Part shown: piece after piece, positions 11,263-22,795 of the stretch
Layout: each line of letters begins with the position of its first letter
How positions within the stretch are numbered: position 1 is the first letter of the stretch
Notes under the pieces: generated by a model
The model's input: the letters and a program-made list of their open reading frames with translations, nothing else
What the model was told of the DNA's origin: nothing
Database searches by the model: none
Made by a program: the position numbers and the translations under genes
Assembly (NCBI GenBank): GCA_033961575.1
Contig: CM066727.1
Coordinates: forward strand, 3,930,001-3,994,000
Length of the DNA: 64,000 nt
Origin: Aselliscus stoliczkanus
Taxonomy: Eukaryota; Chordata; Mammalia; Chiroptera; Hipposideridae
Direction: 5' to 3'

Positions 11263-11800
11263 GTTTAAGGGACCTCTGGCATAAACTGATTCCAAAAAGT
11301 CTAACAAGTGTGATGATTAAATCCTCCTTCACAGTGTTAAAGCAGCACTGTGTGAGCCTATCCATCTCCAGCAATAACATCCTCACTCCTTTATGCAAAC
11401 ACGAATCACCAAGTATTACAGCTTGCTTTATAAGTGGTGTATAAATGATTTAATGAATGCTTTGCCATGTCTTGGCAAAAGAAGTGATATTTTTTCTTTA
11501 TTTTGTTGAAAGTGTTTGGCTACATGACTGCAGTTACGGGCATTAGTGTGTCTAAATATGGTGACAACAGTCTTATGCCCAGAAAGCGTAACCTGAAAAA
11601 TGTAAACCCAACAATCCAGGTGTGCATTTATTTCCAATAGTTTGTCATGACACCCAGCAGTGAAGAGCAACTTTAGAAGGTGGTAACTATTTGGCGACAG
11701 CCTTTTTATTGGTCTTAGGGATGACAACTTGAGTAGATGAAGCATAAGAATGACAACAAACTCTGTCCAAAAAAAAAAAGTGTAATTAAACAAGCAAAAT
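11263..11800. other. Unrecognised block ending in an 11-A run
   Basis: This block abuts the truncated L1 5' end and finishes with A11 at 11769-11779. The minus strand is open for 121 codons (11428-11793), with leucine-rich then basic composition, and I recognise no family. On the plus strand the A run could be the tail of a retrocopied transcript. Neither reading is firm. Confidence 0.3.
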
Positions 11801-12325
11801 TCTTAAAACATTAACCATTTATTTAAGATCCACTGGCAATGGGATTAGGAAAGAAGGGCTGAGATCCCAGTTCAAGGAGATTGATGAATTAAACAAACAT
11901 CAGCTCCATTGGGAGGGGCACCAAAGTTTTGTAAACTTTGTTCAGTTAACAAAACACTACTTTGAGGCAGCATCAAAGAAGACCTCTGAAAGCTGGGTTT
12001 GCCGTATGGAATCTCTTTTCTCACTCCCACTCCATTTTGTTTGACTTCCCCCACTCCTCAGACCCAAGTCTGATTTGGAGGCAGAAGACTTGTGCTCTGC
12101 AAATACCTCAGTGTCCTTCGAACAAAGCAATCTCCCCCTTGGGTTTACTTCCCTGTCTCCCTCTCACCGCCTTCTGTGTGGCACAGTCTCAATACACTGT
12201 TGGGTAAATAGATGTGTGACTCTAGTTATGGAGCGTAAAGGGAAAGGTGACTGAGTTTCATTGGAGAGACTGGGGGAAACTTCAGAGAGGGTGTAGCAAT
12301 TAAGCCGGGACAGCACTGCTTGTCA
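11801..12325. other. Unassigned sequence
   Basis: Mixed-composition DNA with no repeat, RNA or gene I can support. Short overlapping frames on both strands carry no domain. Confidence 0.4.
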
Positions 12326-12329
12326 TCTG

Positions 12330-12620
12330 AAGAGCCCCTCCATGCTCCCCGGATGAGGCTCACACTGACCTCCATGGCCTGCTCTCAGGCTCTCTTCTGC
12401 TTTCTGCCAAGGTCATTAACCAGCTCACTCGCCATCCTTCTGTGATTCCTCACTTTATCTCTTTCCCTTGCTTCCTGTTGTTTGCAACCTCATTCTCCAC
12501 CCTGAAAAACTCCTGCCTCCATCCCTTCCCCGAAGCCTCAGACACTGGGAACTCCCTGAGAGCCCTCCATCATCCAGAGGCTGGGGACACCTTTCACTTA
12601 TGGCCAGTTTGAAATAGGAC
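12330..12620 (+). repeat. L2 LINE fragment
   Basis: C/T-rich stretch with 'ctccatggcctgctctcagg', 'tgattcctcactttatctct' and 'aactccctgagagccctcc' resembling L2 3' sequence. No open frame of note. Confidence 0.45.
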
Positions 12621-13225
12621 TTGAAGCTAAAGGTGCAACAGCTCTTCTGTGCTTAGATTTTCAGTTCTCAAACTCCTGCCTTCTCCTGAACCAACATTAG
12701 GCTACAGGACAGCAGGGTTTCATGCCCACTTCCCAGACACATACTCAAAAGATGCATTTGTGGTTTTGATGGTTTGGTTTGGTTTTCATTTTGCCGGTGA
12801 CTTTAACTCTACCCTTCTTGGAACACAACACACTTCAGTTTGCCTGGTTCATTTTGTTTGCCTTCGAAGCCATTCCAACTCATTACCATTCCAACTGATA
12901 TCACTCAAATGACAATATTTTCAGTTTCAAGACTTTCAAAACTGTATATGTTCCTTTCTCGAATAACCCCATAATTCTCATTACCAGAAATTTTAACATA
13001 TGATTTTTCACTTGTAGGTCATAATGGGGTTAAAAATGTTAACTCAGAACAGTTCAAAACTAATTATAAACCTAGCAAATAAACCACAGACTTGAACAGA
13101 TTGGTGGAAATAAGAATGCCCAGTCACAACCGTGGCTCCATCCTTTGTTGAAAACACATGTGTTGATGTACTTTGGCACTATGGTATAGCTTGGTTAGAA
13201 TTTGGGAAAGTTCACTAGGCTGAAA
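12621..13225. other. Unassigned sequence
   Basis: No gene or repeat family recognised. The 87-codon frame at 12649-12912 has no recognisable domain and no splice context. Confidence 0.4.
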
Positions 13226-13229
13226 ATTC

Positions 13230-13450
13230 ATTTTGAATAGCTATTACAAGTGTGGTATCACAAATCAGAGTATCTGCATTCAGATCCAGCTTGCCACCGA
13301 CTGGTTTTGTGGCCCTTAAGAAGTTAATCTAACATCTCCGTGCTACCATTTCCTCACCTATAAAATGCACATCATTAAGTTAATGCTAATGAGGCATGCA
13401 ACATCATTTCTGGCACACAGTAAATACTCAGTAAACATTCATCGTCACCA
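13230..13450 (+). repeat. MIR SINE
   Basis: Good MIR core order: 'gtggtatcacaaatcagag', 'ttcagatccagcttgccacc', 'atttcctcacctataaaatg' and terminal 'ctggcacacagtaaatactc'. Confidence 0.7.
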
Positions 13451-13479
13451 CCCCTCCTGATTCTACTGCTACTGCTACT

Positions 13480-13595
13480 GGGGAAGTTTTGTATTAATCC
13501 TCTGTATGCGCCTCCTCTTTTCCCAACACACAACACAGTACCCAGCCCCTACTGGGCATTTCAATGAATATTTTGAACGAGTGGATGAATAAATG
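13480..13595 (+). repeat. L2 3' end fragment
   Basis: The phrases 'cacagtacccagcccctac' and 'caatgaatattttgaacgag' with a following 'tggatgaataaatg' match the L2 tail. Confidence 0.5.
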
Positions 13596-13599
13596 TGTA

Positions 13600-13715
13600 G
13601 ATCAGTTAAGTTGGATTTACAAAGGTAGATAGAATGGGAGGAAATTCTAGAAATATTGATCAGTTAAGTTGGATTTACAAAGGTAGAGAGAATGGGAGAA
13701 AATTCTAGAAACATT
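13600..13715 (+). repeat. Tandem duplication, 58 bp x 2
   Basis: Unit 1 at 13600-13657 and unit 2 at 13658-13715 both begin 'gatcagttaagttggattta' and differ at only a few positions (for example 'gtagat' versus 'gtagag', 'gggagg' versus 'gggaga'). It directly follows an L2 tail and is not a microsatellite. Confidence 0.9.
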
Positions 13716-15800
13716 GACCATAATCAAAGGGGTTGCCCAGGGCAATGGCAGAGGAGAGGATTAAAAAGACATAGGGAAAAATGAAGGCAACTGTTCAGTA
13801 GAAGTTCAAAGAGAAACTTTCCAATTAGTGAGAAGTGAGAGCTCAGCCCTAAGAGTGGGGTGGAGAAGAATGTGCATCATACTTGTATATATTTATTTAT
13901 CAGATAATCAGAGAGGTCAATGGGAAGCTCCAGAGGAGAACAGGCATAAAAGCAGAGAAGAACTGTATACCTTACAAGATATAAAGGGAAAAGTACCTGA
14001 TCCGGGGACAAGCTTATCTGGGCTGGATCCAGAAATGAAGGCGACCTAACATTTGTTTCCTATGCCAAACAAAGCTTTTATTTCCAGTGTCAAATAAAAC
14101 AACTCTTTCTGACTCTCTGCAGCTTGTAATATAGTAAATTATTTTATATGAAGTAACATAGCAGAATAAATGGATCAGAGGTCTCTAAAACACTGAAGAG
14201 CTACCATAGAGGAAATGGGAACTGGGAAGAAAACAGGTCAGAGATTGCTCTAAACAATATCATGTCTATAAAATGCAGACAACACTAATAATTCCTATAC
14301 TAATTGGCATTGTTATGAGTACTAAATGATTGAAAATATGAGAGTGAACATGGCCATCCATCATGTGTTAGCTATATGATCGTCAAGTTCAGAATTAGTG
14401 TCATTACTAGTATAATGGGGTTTAGGGCTTGACTGTAAAGTAGATGGTCAACGATGGTGGAGGAAAGATTAATGGAGCTAAAGAGACTGAGACATGGAAA
14501 TGCCAGAAAACAGAGCAGGGGAAATGAGTGGGCTCCATGTCACTGTGGAATCCACATGCAGAACAGCATAAATCACAGCAATTAGAAAGCCCAACACCTT
14601 CAATGAAAAGGGCACTGAGCTACTTTGTCCAAACAATGTAGTTCACCAAATCTGAAGCCACCACCCTACATATGCAAGTGACAAAAGTCAGCAGGTGGAA
14701 AGGTCATTTTCAGTATCACCACTAATGCACTTTGCATCTTGCAATTTAAAGAATGTAAAAATGTCCCCTTTTATCTATCTCATTCTCTTCTGTATTGTAG
14801 TGACAGGAGAAAATGGGCATCACCCCTCACTCGGCTTTGTTTTGGTAAAAGATTTGGTTCTATATTCAGACTTGATGATGCAAATGTGGGGTGCAATGTC
14901 CTCATTCCATTACTAACATTTAGAACGCATCCTACTATAGTAACAAAAGGATGAGTTATCATGCAATGTTTCTATATATTACTTTTTTTTTTGGAGGAAG
15001 AAGAGGAAAACAAATAGAAACCAACAAAAATAGTGGGGTATTTCAAATGTCACTGTGAACGTGCATGGAAAAAGATAAGACTGTTCCTACACCAAGTTCA
15101 GAATTTTGATTCGAATGAAATCCAAAACAAAATGAAGCTCTAAAAGTCACAAAGTGCTTAAGAAAGAGGATATACAGATAATGATAAATCCACCCCTCTT
15201 CTCCCCTGAGTCGTGAACAATTAGAAGGTTCTCTTAAAAGCACAGCTATGGCTTCCCCTTTCCAGAAAAGATAGGTTACCACTGCAAAGAGGACCCCAGG
15301 CTTATTCGGCATGAGTTATTTTTAGCTTATCCATGTAGGCTGCCACTTACAATCACCCAATGTCAGAACTAGAAAGAAACAAGTTATTCAAATAAATACT
15401 CAGCTAGCCTCTGAATATTCTCTATTTTGCTTAAAAATCTATTTTACATCCATTGTTCATACATAACTGCCCACCAGCACTGGACATCACTCTTCTGCTT
15501 CCTCCGGTGCCATAATTTCTGCTGTCACTGAGTCATTATGCCCCTAGACCAGGGGTGAATGCATACTTTGTGGAACCTTGTAGCTTATGTGATTTGAAGG
15601 GTAGGTCACCTTTAAGACCAAAAGGATACAAAATGACAAATACAAAATTGAGTACAGGCCTTGAAAGGGGCTCATGCAAATGATGGGCCTTGGAGCTTAA
15701 GTTTCACGTGAAATCTATTTATACAGCACACACGGCACGATTGAACTAATTTGCTGCCTCCTGGAAACTATTTTGTTTATTGATTGATATTGCTCCTTGT
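13716..15800. other. Unassigned intergenic sequence
   Basis: No gene is visible. A weak MIR-like tail lies at about 14265-14345 ('tctataaaatgcagacaac'). Frames of 71-89 codons at 14695-14962 and 15043-15312 overlap on opposite strands or lack domains. Confidence 0.4.
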
Positions 15801-15801
15801 T

Positions 15802-15811
15802 TTAAGTATGG

Positions 15812-15842
<31 letters not shown>

Positions 15843-15981
15843 TTTAGCTGAGCCATCCTGCCACCTGTTGGCACCTCAACGGCAACTCAGCTTGGGCTGG
15901 CCTCGAACCGCTGTTGCTCAGAGCTCAGCTTGCATTCTTAAGCGAGCTCTTAACCAACTGAGCCATTAAGTATGTTTTTTT
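15802..15981 (-). repeat. tRNA-derived SINE, second type, antisense
   Basis: On the minus strand the element reads 'tggctcagttggttaagagc', a B-box-like 'ggttcgaggcc', 'ggatggctcagct' and an A tail (poly(T) on the plus strand). The target duplication 'ttaagtatg' plus T run flanks it at about 15802-15817 and 15966-15981. The same type forms the first half of the composite at 46955. Confidence 0.75.
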
Positions 15982-17524
15982 ACAAGTGTAAGCTCTGGGA
16001 AAATTTGGCAAGATCCACAGTGGTTCTGGGCAGATCTTTCTTTTATAAATATAATTGTTCGGCATGACAGGAGAACCAGCAAGGTGCCTCCACCCCAGAC
16101 AGCTTCCCAGGAAAGACAGCATATCAAATGTTGAGGATGTGGAATTTGGATTCCTGTCTCCATTAAATGTTGCTATATAGCAAGCTCAGCAGGCATGTGT
16201 TGTTACTCATGACTGCAGTCTGGGCGTCGCCCAGCTGGGCATGTCCTGGTGGTCTCTCCTGTGGTCACTCCACTGTGCAGTCATCCAGGCCTGAGATGCT
16301 CATGGCTGGAGAGGCCGCGGGCTGAAAGGCCTCTGCTCTCCTGCTCATGCCTTTCTGGCAGGACAGCCTGGACTTCTTCATGTCAAGAGGTCAAGTCCAA
16401 CTTTGCATATATTTATTGAACATCTACTTGTGCCACTTTAACTGATGCCCCAGTGGACAATGGCGAGTTCAGACTCAACGTGGAGGGACTGAGCATGATT
16501 GTAACAATCCACCATGGTCATCCTCAGGATGTGATAGAATGTCTCCTCCACATGCAAAACACACCCCCCACCAACTAGGACCCCACATTCTCCATCAGTC
16601 ATGGTATCAGGCTTGATGTCCACTACCTAATTAATTATCTGCATCAGGTCCCAACGTGAAGGAGAATCTTCAGGTACAGCTTTTTTTGATCCAGAAAGCT
16701 GTCACCTAAAAAGAAGTCATTCGATCCAGCGGCACACTCCCAACTGATATAGACACAGAACAGCCGTGAGGAGCAGGAGCCCAGCATCGCCTGTAGCAGG
16801 ATGGACTCCGGCCATGCCTTGTTGTCAGGGCAGGGAGCGTCCCTGGGTACCCAGTGCTGCCCCCTTGGGTTTGGGCTCCACCTTCCAAAAGGGTCTTCCT
16901 CTCTCCAAAGAAACAGCCTGTGTTTGACACTGAGGAACTTTCTTAGCCTCCTCCCATCAAAAGTTGAAAGATGAGAGGCCTCCTGTTACTTGAATTATCT
17001 CAGTGGCTGTTAGCACAGGCTGTTGGCACTTTCACCAGCACATCTCTCTTAAAGGCGGTGTGGACTGTCCAGGGAAATTCTGAGGTTCGCATATCCTGAA
17101 ATCTACATGCACCATTCTTTTGGAGATGACACTTTTTTGACATCAGACATGTCAGGCTGCATGGGACAGCATCCTTGCAATCCTTAAGACACATTTGCAT
17201 CTAGAGGAGAGGACTGCTACACATACACACCGTCAGAAATCTTTCTGCAAACATAGCAAGGATTCTCAGAGCCACACTTGGAATGAGTCTTGACCAGGAG
17301 GTGGTTTCTTACTTTGGGAATCTTGCCCACAGAGCGACTAGAAAGTGAAGGTCCTGGTTTCCCACCGGCCTGTCTGGCCCTTCCACGACTCCTCTAAATC
17401 TTGCTTGCAGCCTGGAAAGCTGGGTCCAGCTCATTTCTCCTTCCTGTGCCTTAGCACATGCAGCAAAAAGAAGCCACTTGACTCTTGACACACTGCCTGG
17501 AAGCCCTCAGCTAGGCTCACAGTG
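15982..17524. other. Unassigned sequence, probably old repeats
   Basis: Parts at 16190-16420 and 17240-17500 read like eroded LTR or DNA-transposon sequence but I cannot name a family. Minus-strand frames of 60-74 codons have no recognisable domain. Confidence 0.35.
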
Positions 17525-17530
17525 TGTTAG

Positions 17531-18221
17531 TGTCCCGTCCCGCACCGCTGGGCTAAGTGGGTGTGGACAAGGGACGGCGGAAGGTTAAGGAAAAGAGAGT
17601 CACAAAATAGGAGAGAAAACAGTTTGGGGCTTGGGGACCCCAACCTCGTGGACTAGAGTCCCAAATCGGATCTGACCGTTTCTTTTATTTTCTTACACAT
17701 AAGCAAGGGTCAATGTAGGGTCAATATAGCTTCAATGTAGCTTCCATGGTCTGTGTGTCTCACGCCCAAAAACATAGCTCAAGGCCAAATCACCCACACC
17801 TGCAGCTGCCATTACTGGAGGTGCCATAAGGTTATTGTCATACACCTCTTAAGAGACAGAACTCCTTCTGCCAAGGCTTACGGATAAGAATGCAGGGAGG
17901 ACAGACATTACCATATCAATAGGTCATTTCACAGGCAGGCTGCCAGACCCTGAAGCAAGGGGTTCACGCCCTATTTCTGTCAACTCATGTTTCCTCCTGT
18001 TGGTCCCACTGGCACCCACTAGCACCCACGGGCACCCACAGGCACCCACGCGACTGTGTCTGGCTTGGGTTGTCCCTCTTGTGGGACCTTATCCATCACT
18101 GACTAACTGGCCATCCTTTGGTGCCAAACAGGGATATATATATAGCAAGCATAATATAGAAGTTGTGATCTGTCTTTATGGAGAGATGCATGGAGGCAGA
18201 CAGGCAGGTTATAATGTGACA
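17531..18221 (-). mobile_element. Class II (ERVK-like) solo LTR, 691 bp, with 6-bp target duplication
   Basis: Read on the minus strand the LTR starts TGTCACATTA (18221) and ends CGGGACGGGACA (17531), with TGTC/GACA inverted termini. An exact 6-bp duplication 'tgttag' flanks it at 17525-17530 and 18222-18227, as class II endogenous retroviruses make. An AATAAA signal lies at 17684-17689 with a GC-rich U5-like stretch after it on the minus strand. U3 contains a 10-bp degenerate repeat (18010-18049, 'ggcacccac' type). No internal retroviral genes or second LTR occur nearby, so this is a solo LTR. The exact target duplication argues for a fairly young insertion. Confidence 0.75.
18010..18049. 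repeat. 10-bp degenerate repeat within LTR U3
   Basis: Four units of the type 'ggcacccac' plus one variable base lie in tandem inside the solo LTR. Such U3 repeats often hold transcription-factor sites, but no specific site is claimed. Confidence 0.75.
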
Positions 18222-18227
18222 TGTTAG

Positions 18228-19560
18228 GTACATATTCTATCTTCCAAGATGGCAGTTCTGCATTGTGTCACCATTTCACAGCACGCGCGGCCTTTTCAAG
18301 CCTTTAACCCCTCACCACTATCTCACCTCCCTGGTGGTACACTTTCCCTTCCCCCAACCTTTGTTAAAGACTCCTTGCCACTTTTCATCTCCCCCACCCA
18401 TGCCCCATACCAAAGTCATGGCTACGTTTTAGGTAAGGTTTTTTTTTTTTCCCACCACCATCTTACTTTTAGTTACCAATTTCCATTTCAGTGATCTATG
18501 ACAGCATTAAAAATAAAAATTCAAAAAACACCCTAAAACTTGGTAACTTTACATTCCATGACTTATTGATGACAGTTCAGCTGTTTGAGTTGGGCTCAAC
18601 TGGGCAGTTCTTTTGCTGGTCTTCTCTGGGGTCCCCCAGGCAGCTACAGTGATCTGGGCTCGGTTGGAACAAATGAGCCAAGAGGCCTCATCCCATGTCT
18701 GGTGGGTAGCCAGAGCTGTCAACTGGGCCTTGGGACAGCCCAATTTCCTCATATCAGGTTGGGTTCCAACAGAGCCAGCTCCAGAGAGTAAGCACTGATC
18801 TAGCCTTTATGTGCTATCTGCTAACACTCAAAGGCCAGAGCAAGCCACCTGTCAGCCCCGGGCCAGTATCAGAGAAGATGCTGGATCCCTGGTGTGGACA
18901 CCAAAAGGCTCAATTTGTGGATGTTACCACTGTAAGTATCGGCCAACCACCTGTGTTTCCATCGCCCCCTGGAAAGCCACTGTGCACCCCCTAACTACCT
19001 GGATATGCCTCCCCACCTGAGAAGATCTGACAGCACCAGCATTAAGTTAGTGATGAGAGCAGGTGGAGTAACTGAATGCTAACCAGAACCTTGTGAGGTA
19101 AAGACAGACCATCCCACAGAATCCTGAACAGGAAAGGTAGGCTTGGCATGGCGACCTGGAGCTGAAAGCCCAGAGAAAAGTTGTAAAGGAGGAAGTTCCC
19201 CAAAAGCCAGGCGGGTGAGAAGAAGACAGATTTCCTCTAAGCTGTGAATTGTAGGAATGAAGTCCCAAAGCAACCTTCAACGAGGACTCAGCAGCCTGAG
19301 GCGGTCACCCGTGTATATATTCAGAAAAGGTAGTGTCACACTTTGGTCTTGGAACCACACTCAGATATATGAACAGGAATGTCATCAGAATCATTACCTG
19401 TAAGGAGTGGTCCCCAATAATGAGTCAGGCCCTCAGGGGCCAGGGACAGGCTGGATATGTCAGCACTGCTTAACTGAACGAAAGCCATGCACTCAGGACC
19501 AGTACTGACTCAGGCTGGGCCAGTGACACGCTACAAGGGATTCTCATCACTTTATTTATA
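18228..19560. other. Unassigned; probable ancient repeat at 18549-18790
   Basis: The 18549-18790 part ('gagttgggctcaactgggca', 'ctcatcccatgtctggtggg') resembles an old widespread mammalian repeat, class unresolved. The rest shows no gene. Overlapping frames on both strands at 18549-18798 reflect its stop-poor composition. Confidence 0.35.
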
Positions 19561-21807
19561 TGACCCTTAAGATGGTAAAACCAGTTGCCTTCTTTTCCTT
19601 TTATTTTATTTTTTTTAAGTTCTTAACTGTTTGGTTCCTCATTCAAATGCTTTCTGCATTTTTTTTTTTTAACTAGTGATTTGAAATTGCAAGTTTCACT
19701 GGCTTCCAGGTTCCCCTCTTATCCCCAGGAACACTTCTCCCATCTCCTATAGATGTTTAAGTTGAAATCAAGCTATGGTAAGCAATCTGTCCTGACACCT
19801 TAAACAGACGGACTACCTACTGTATACTGGGGACAACGAGGCACTGTGGCTGCCTGACGGACTTCCCACCCACTGGAAAATGGAAACAGTGGCGCGAGAT
19901 CCATGCCCCGCTGGGGTGTAGACAGGAGGCTCCAGGAGCACATCAGAGGGGCACCGGACCTATATCCAGGAGGCTCAGGGCACCTTCCCAGAGGCACAGG
20001 CACCTCCTGGGGATTTAAGGATAAAAAAGGCTTAACCAGGTAGATACGTCAGGGAAGCACATCCTAGGTAGCATCCTCCTTAAACCCTTGCTGAAATAAA
20101 CAGGGATACAAACTCATGTGCACAAACATGGTGACCATATGGAGGTTGGAGAGCAGTGCCATCACCTGCAGCATCTTAGTGTCACAAGGAAATGCGCCAC
20201 GGGAGGTTGACAGAAGAGGCAGGGGGACAGGAGCTGGACGTAGAGGGCTGTGGGTGCCACGCTCAAGAACCGCCATTCTGCACAGGTTTGAGCCAAGGGG
20301 TGACAACCAGGCACACACTTTGCAGCCATCCCCCCACAATGGGTTAGTTTAGGGGAGGCAGTGAGAGAGCTGGAGAGGGGGAGCAGAGACCAGCCAGGTT
20401 CTTCGCCTGGGGCCTGCTGACAGGAGCCATGGCTGTGGGCCTGGAACCCAGGGAGGGTGCAGGAAAAAGGCTGTGTGTGCAGTTTGTATGTGCGAATTGC
20501 ATTTGGTAGGATCTTTTCCAATCTTTAAAATTAAGGACCTGGGATACAAAAGACTTTACGATCACAGTCTCATCCACCTCTTAGCTTGCGCCATTTTCTC
20601 ATTCCCTCCATTTCTAACTCCACATTGTCACTGTTTTTTTGAACGCATCCCAAGCACATATTTCCTTAGAGTAACCTGCTTTTTATCTCGGAAACCGACA
20701 GGCAGCACAGAGCTGTTTTCAGTCTCCACGTAGGAGGAATCTCCCTTTGTCCCCGGCGGCCCAAACATGGTTTGTCGCTTAGCTTCCTGATGAGGACAGC
20801 CTGCCCGAGAACTCCCCTTAAACTTCCCACAGCGGGAACACAGGCTCACCTGAGATAAATCCAACACACATAATGAAGACACTCTTTGTCCAGGACACCT
20901 TCCAAGGCCTGGCTCGTGGCTCTGTGTGAGCACAGTTGCCACTAGGTTCTTTGTAAACGTCCCTTCCACAGGCTGTGATGTCTCTATAAAAAGAAGGCCA
21001 TATCCAAATGCAACCGTCCTTTGCTAGCGACTTCACACCTAGCAGAAGGTACAAATATGGGAGGAAGTGGAGGCATTGCCGAATGGGGACTACAGCATGA
21101 AAAGTAAATCATTAAACACCGACGCAATTGCAGTCAATTCTTAATGAATCAGGGTCATTTATGAGGGTGGCATGGGGGGGAAAGAGATTGGCCAAAATCA
21201 CAAGTAAAATAAAACTCCCATCAATTATTACTGGTTACAGGGACAGCTTAGCTCTAGGTCAGACAACAGGGACCTCAGGTAAGTCACCTGTCTTGGACTC
21301 AAACTTATTTCCTTCCTCTTAAAACTTTTGCCTGCAGATGCTAAACTCTGCTTTAGCTCCAGCTAACAGTGCGTCTCCAGCTCCAGACCGCCAGCTTGCT
21401 GGGTAATGTCCTCAGGTTCATTAACCATGAATGTTATTCTCTGACCCCAGATGACCCGGCCACAGGGGACTGAGTAGAAGCCTGAGGCCTGTCCTGCCTT
21501 AGGCTGGGACAAGTGGGAGTCAGCAGAAGTCACGTCCTGGCCCTCAAGAAGGTTGTGACATGGCCGAATCCTACATGGCTGACGTCAGGACACTCCCAGG
21601 TCGGTCTTACCATCACCTGGATAGAGAAACCTGTGGGATCTGCTCCAGGCAGGGAGGCACACAGGAGGCCTGAGGGATGCAGGAATTTGGACAGAGATCC
21701 AGCACAGAAGGGTTCCAAACATGGTTATAGCAGGCACAAGTGTGAATAATGGGAAGCCCATGGCACACGTGTACAGCAGCTGGGGGAGCATGGCAGGCAA
21801 ACCTGCC
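19561..21807. other. Unassigned intergenic sequence
   Basis: No repeat family or exon is recognised over about 2.2 kb apart from poly(T) runs near 19600-19670. Numerous overlapping frames of 60-119 codons on both strands around 20064-21054 lack domains and mutually exclude one another. This is one of the longest repeat-poor stretches in the window. Confidence 0.4.
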
Positions 21808-22004
21808 CAGGTAATATGGGGTCCAATCCCAGGTAATATGGGGTCCGATCCCAGGTAATATGGGGTCCGATCCCAGGTAATATGGGGTCCGATCCCAGGT
21901 AATATGGGGTCCGATCCCAGGTAATATGGGGTCCAATCCCAGGTAATATGGGGTCCAATCCCAGGTAATATGGGGTCCAATCCCAGGTAATATGGGGTCC
22001 AATC
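21808..22004. repeat. 22-bp minisatellite, 9 units
   Basis: Nine near-perfect units of 'caggtaatatggggtcc' plus 'aatcc' or 'gatcc' occur with a 22-bp period. Unit 1 has A at the variable site, units 2-5 have G and units 6-9 have A. Because 22 is not a multiple of three, the array is open in all three minus frames, which produces the 131-, 142- and 180-codon frames there. These are artefacts of the array. Confidence 0.97.
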
Positions 22005-22062
22005 GAAGACAGCCCCAAATGCCAGGGGCTGTCTCTTCTTTTGTCAAATGCCAGTTTATAAG

Positions 22063-22515
22063 AAAACTGACTGTGGGCCAGCCGAGTGGCACGTTGTTTA
22101 AAAGTTGGCTTGGACGCCAGCTCTGAGTAGCAGGGCCCCGGTTCAGATCCCACATGAGGGCCAGTGATACTAAGAGCCAGTACAGCTAAGATGTGAACAA
22201 CAGCTCAACTTGGAGCTGGGCTGCCATGGGCCACCAGTGATGGCGTAGGCTGCGGTGGGGCTGACCAGCAGCTGGCATGCACTTCCATGTGCTGCCGTGA
22301 GCTGCTGTAAGTGGCTGTCCAATGACCAGCAAGTGACTGCCTCAGCCAGGAAACGTGCAAAGATAATACCACCATAGGCCAGTGAAGCAATGTCCTCCAC
22401 AACTAGACTGAAGAACAAAAGGACAGCAACTTGTCTGTTCCCCTTCCCCGGTTCCCCAACGCTGTTCCCTCCCATAATTCCCCAATAAAATTTTATAAAA
22501 AAAAAACTGACTGTG
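22063..22515 (+). repeat. Long tRNA-derived SINE (427 bp) with target duplication
   Basis: The element occupies 22076-22502. It starts 'ggccagccgagtggcacg', has a B-box-like 'ggttcagatccc', and a long unique body ending 'ccccaataaaattttat' plus A tail. The flanking duplication is 'aaaactgactgtg' at 22063-22075 and 22503-22515. Its head matches the short SINEs at 3921 and 47090, so the short ones are probably truncated or shorter-subfamily forms. The 125-codon minus frame inside it is not a gene. Confidence 0.85.
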
Positions 22516-22529
22516 TATACCCAAAAGCA

Positions 22530-22655
22530 CTGAAAGCAGGGACTCACACAGATATTATGCCATGTTCATAACACCATTAACCACAAAAGCCAAAAAGGTG
22601 GAAGCAACCCTAGCTGCCCACTGATGGATGAATGGATAAGCAAAATGTGGTTCAT
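22530..22655 (+). repeat. L1 3' end, first part (split copy)
   Basis: The phrases 'taaccacaaaagccaaaaag', 'gctgcccactgatggatgaa' and 'ggataagcaaaatgtggtt' are the diagnostic end-of-ORF2/3'UTR region of L1. The copy is interrupted at about 22656 and resumes at about 23300. Confidence 0.75.
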
Positions 22656-22693
22656 ATGAATTAGCTAGAGCTCTCCAGAGAAGTGTGACCAAT

Positions 22694-22743
<50 letters not shown>

Positions 22744-22764
22744 GAGAGAGAGACAGAGAGAGAC

Positions 22765-22795
<31 letters not shown>

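Noticed and set aside
11428..11793. 121-codon minus-strand frame
   Set aside because: No family is recognised and it ends in a poly(T) reading of the A11 run. Kept only as part of an unidentified block.
18118..18136. Primer-binding-site-like 'tttggtgccaaacaggga'
   Set aside because: It resembles a tRNA-Lys primer site but lies inside the minus-strand LTR defined by its 6-bp target duplication and TG/CA ends, on the wrong strand, so it is coincidental.
21808..22004. CRISPR-like regular repeats
   Set aside because: Units abut with no variable spacers, and the DNA is mammalian. This is a minisatellite.
21585..22155. Minus-strand frames of 131, 142 and 180 codons
   Set aside because: They run through the 22-bp minisatellite, whose period leaves all three frames open. 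The flanks have no gene-like sequence.
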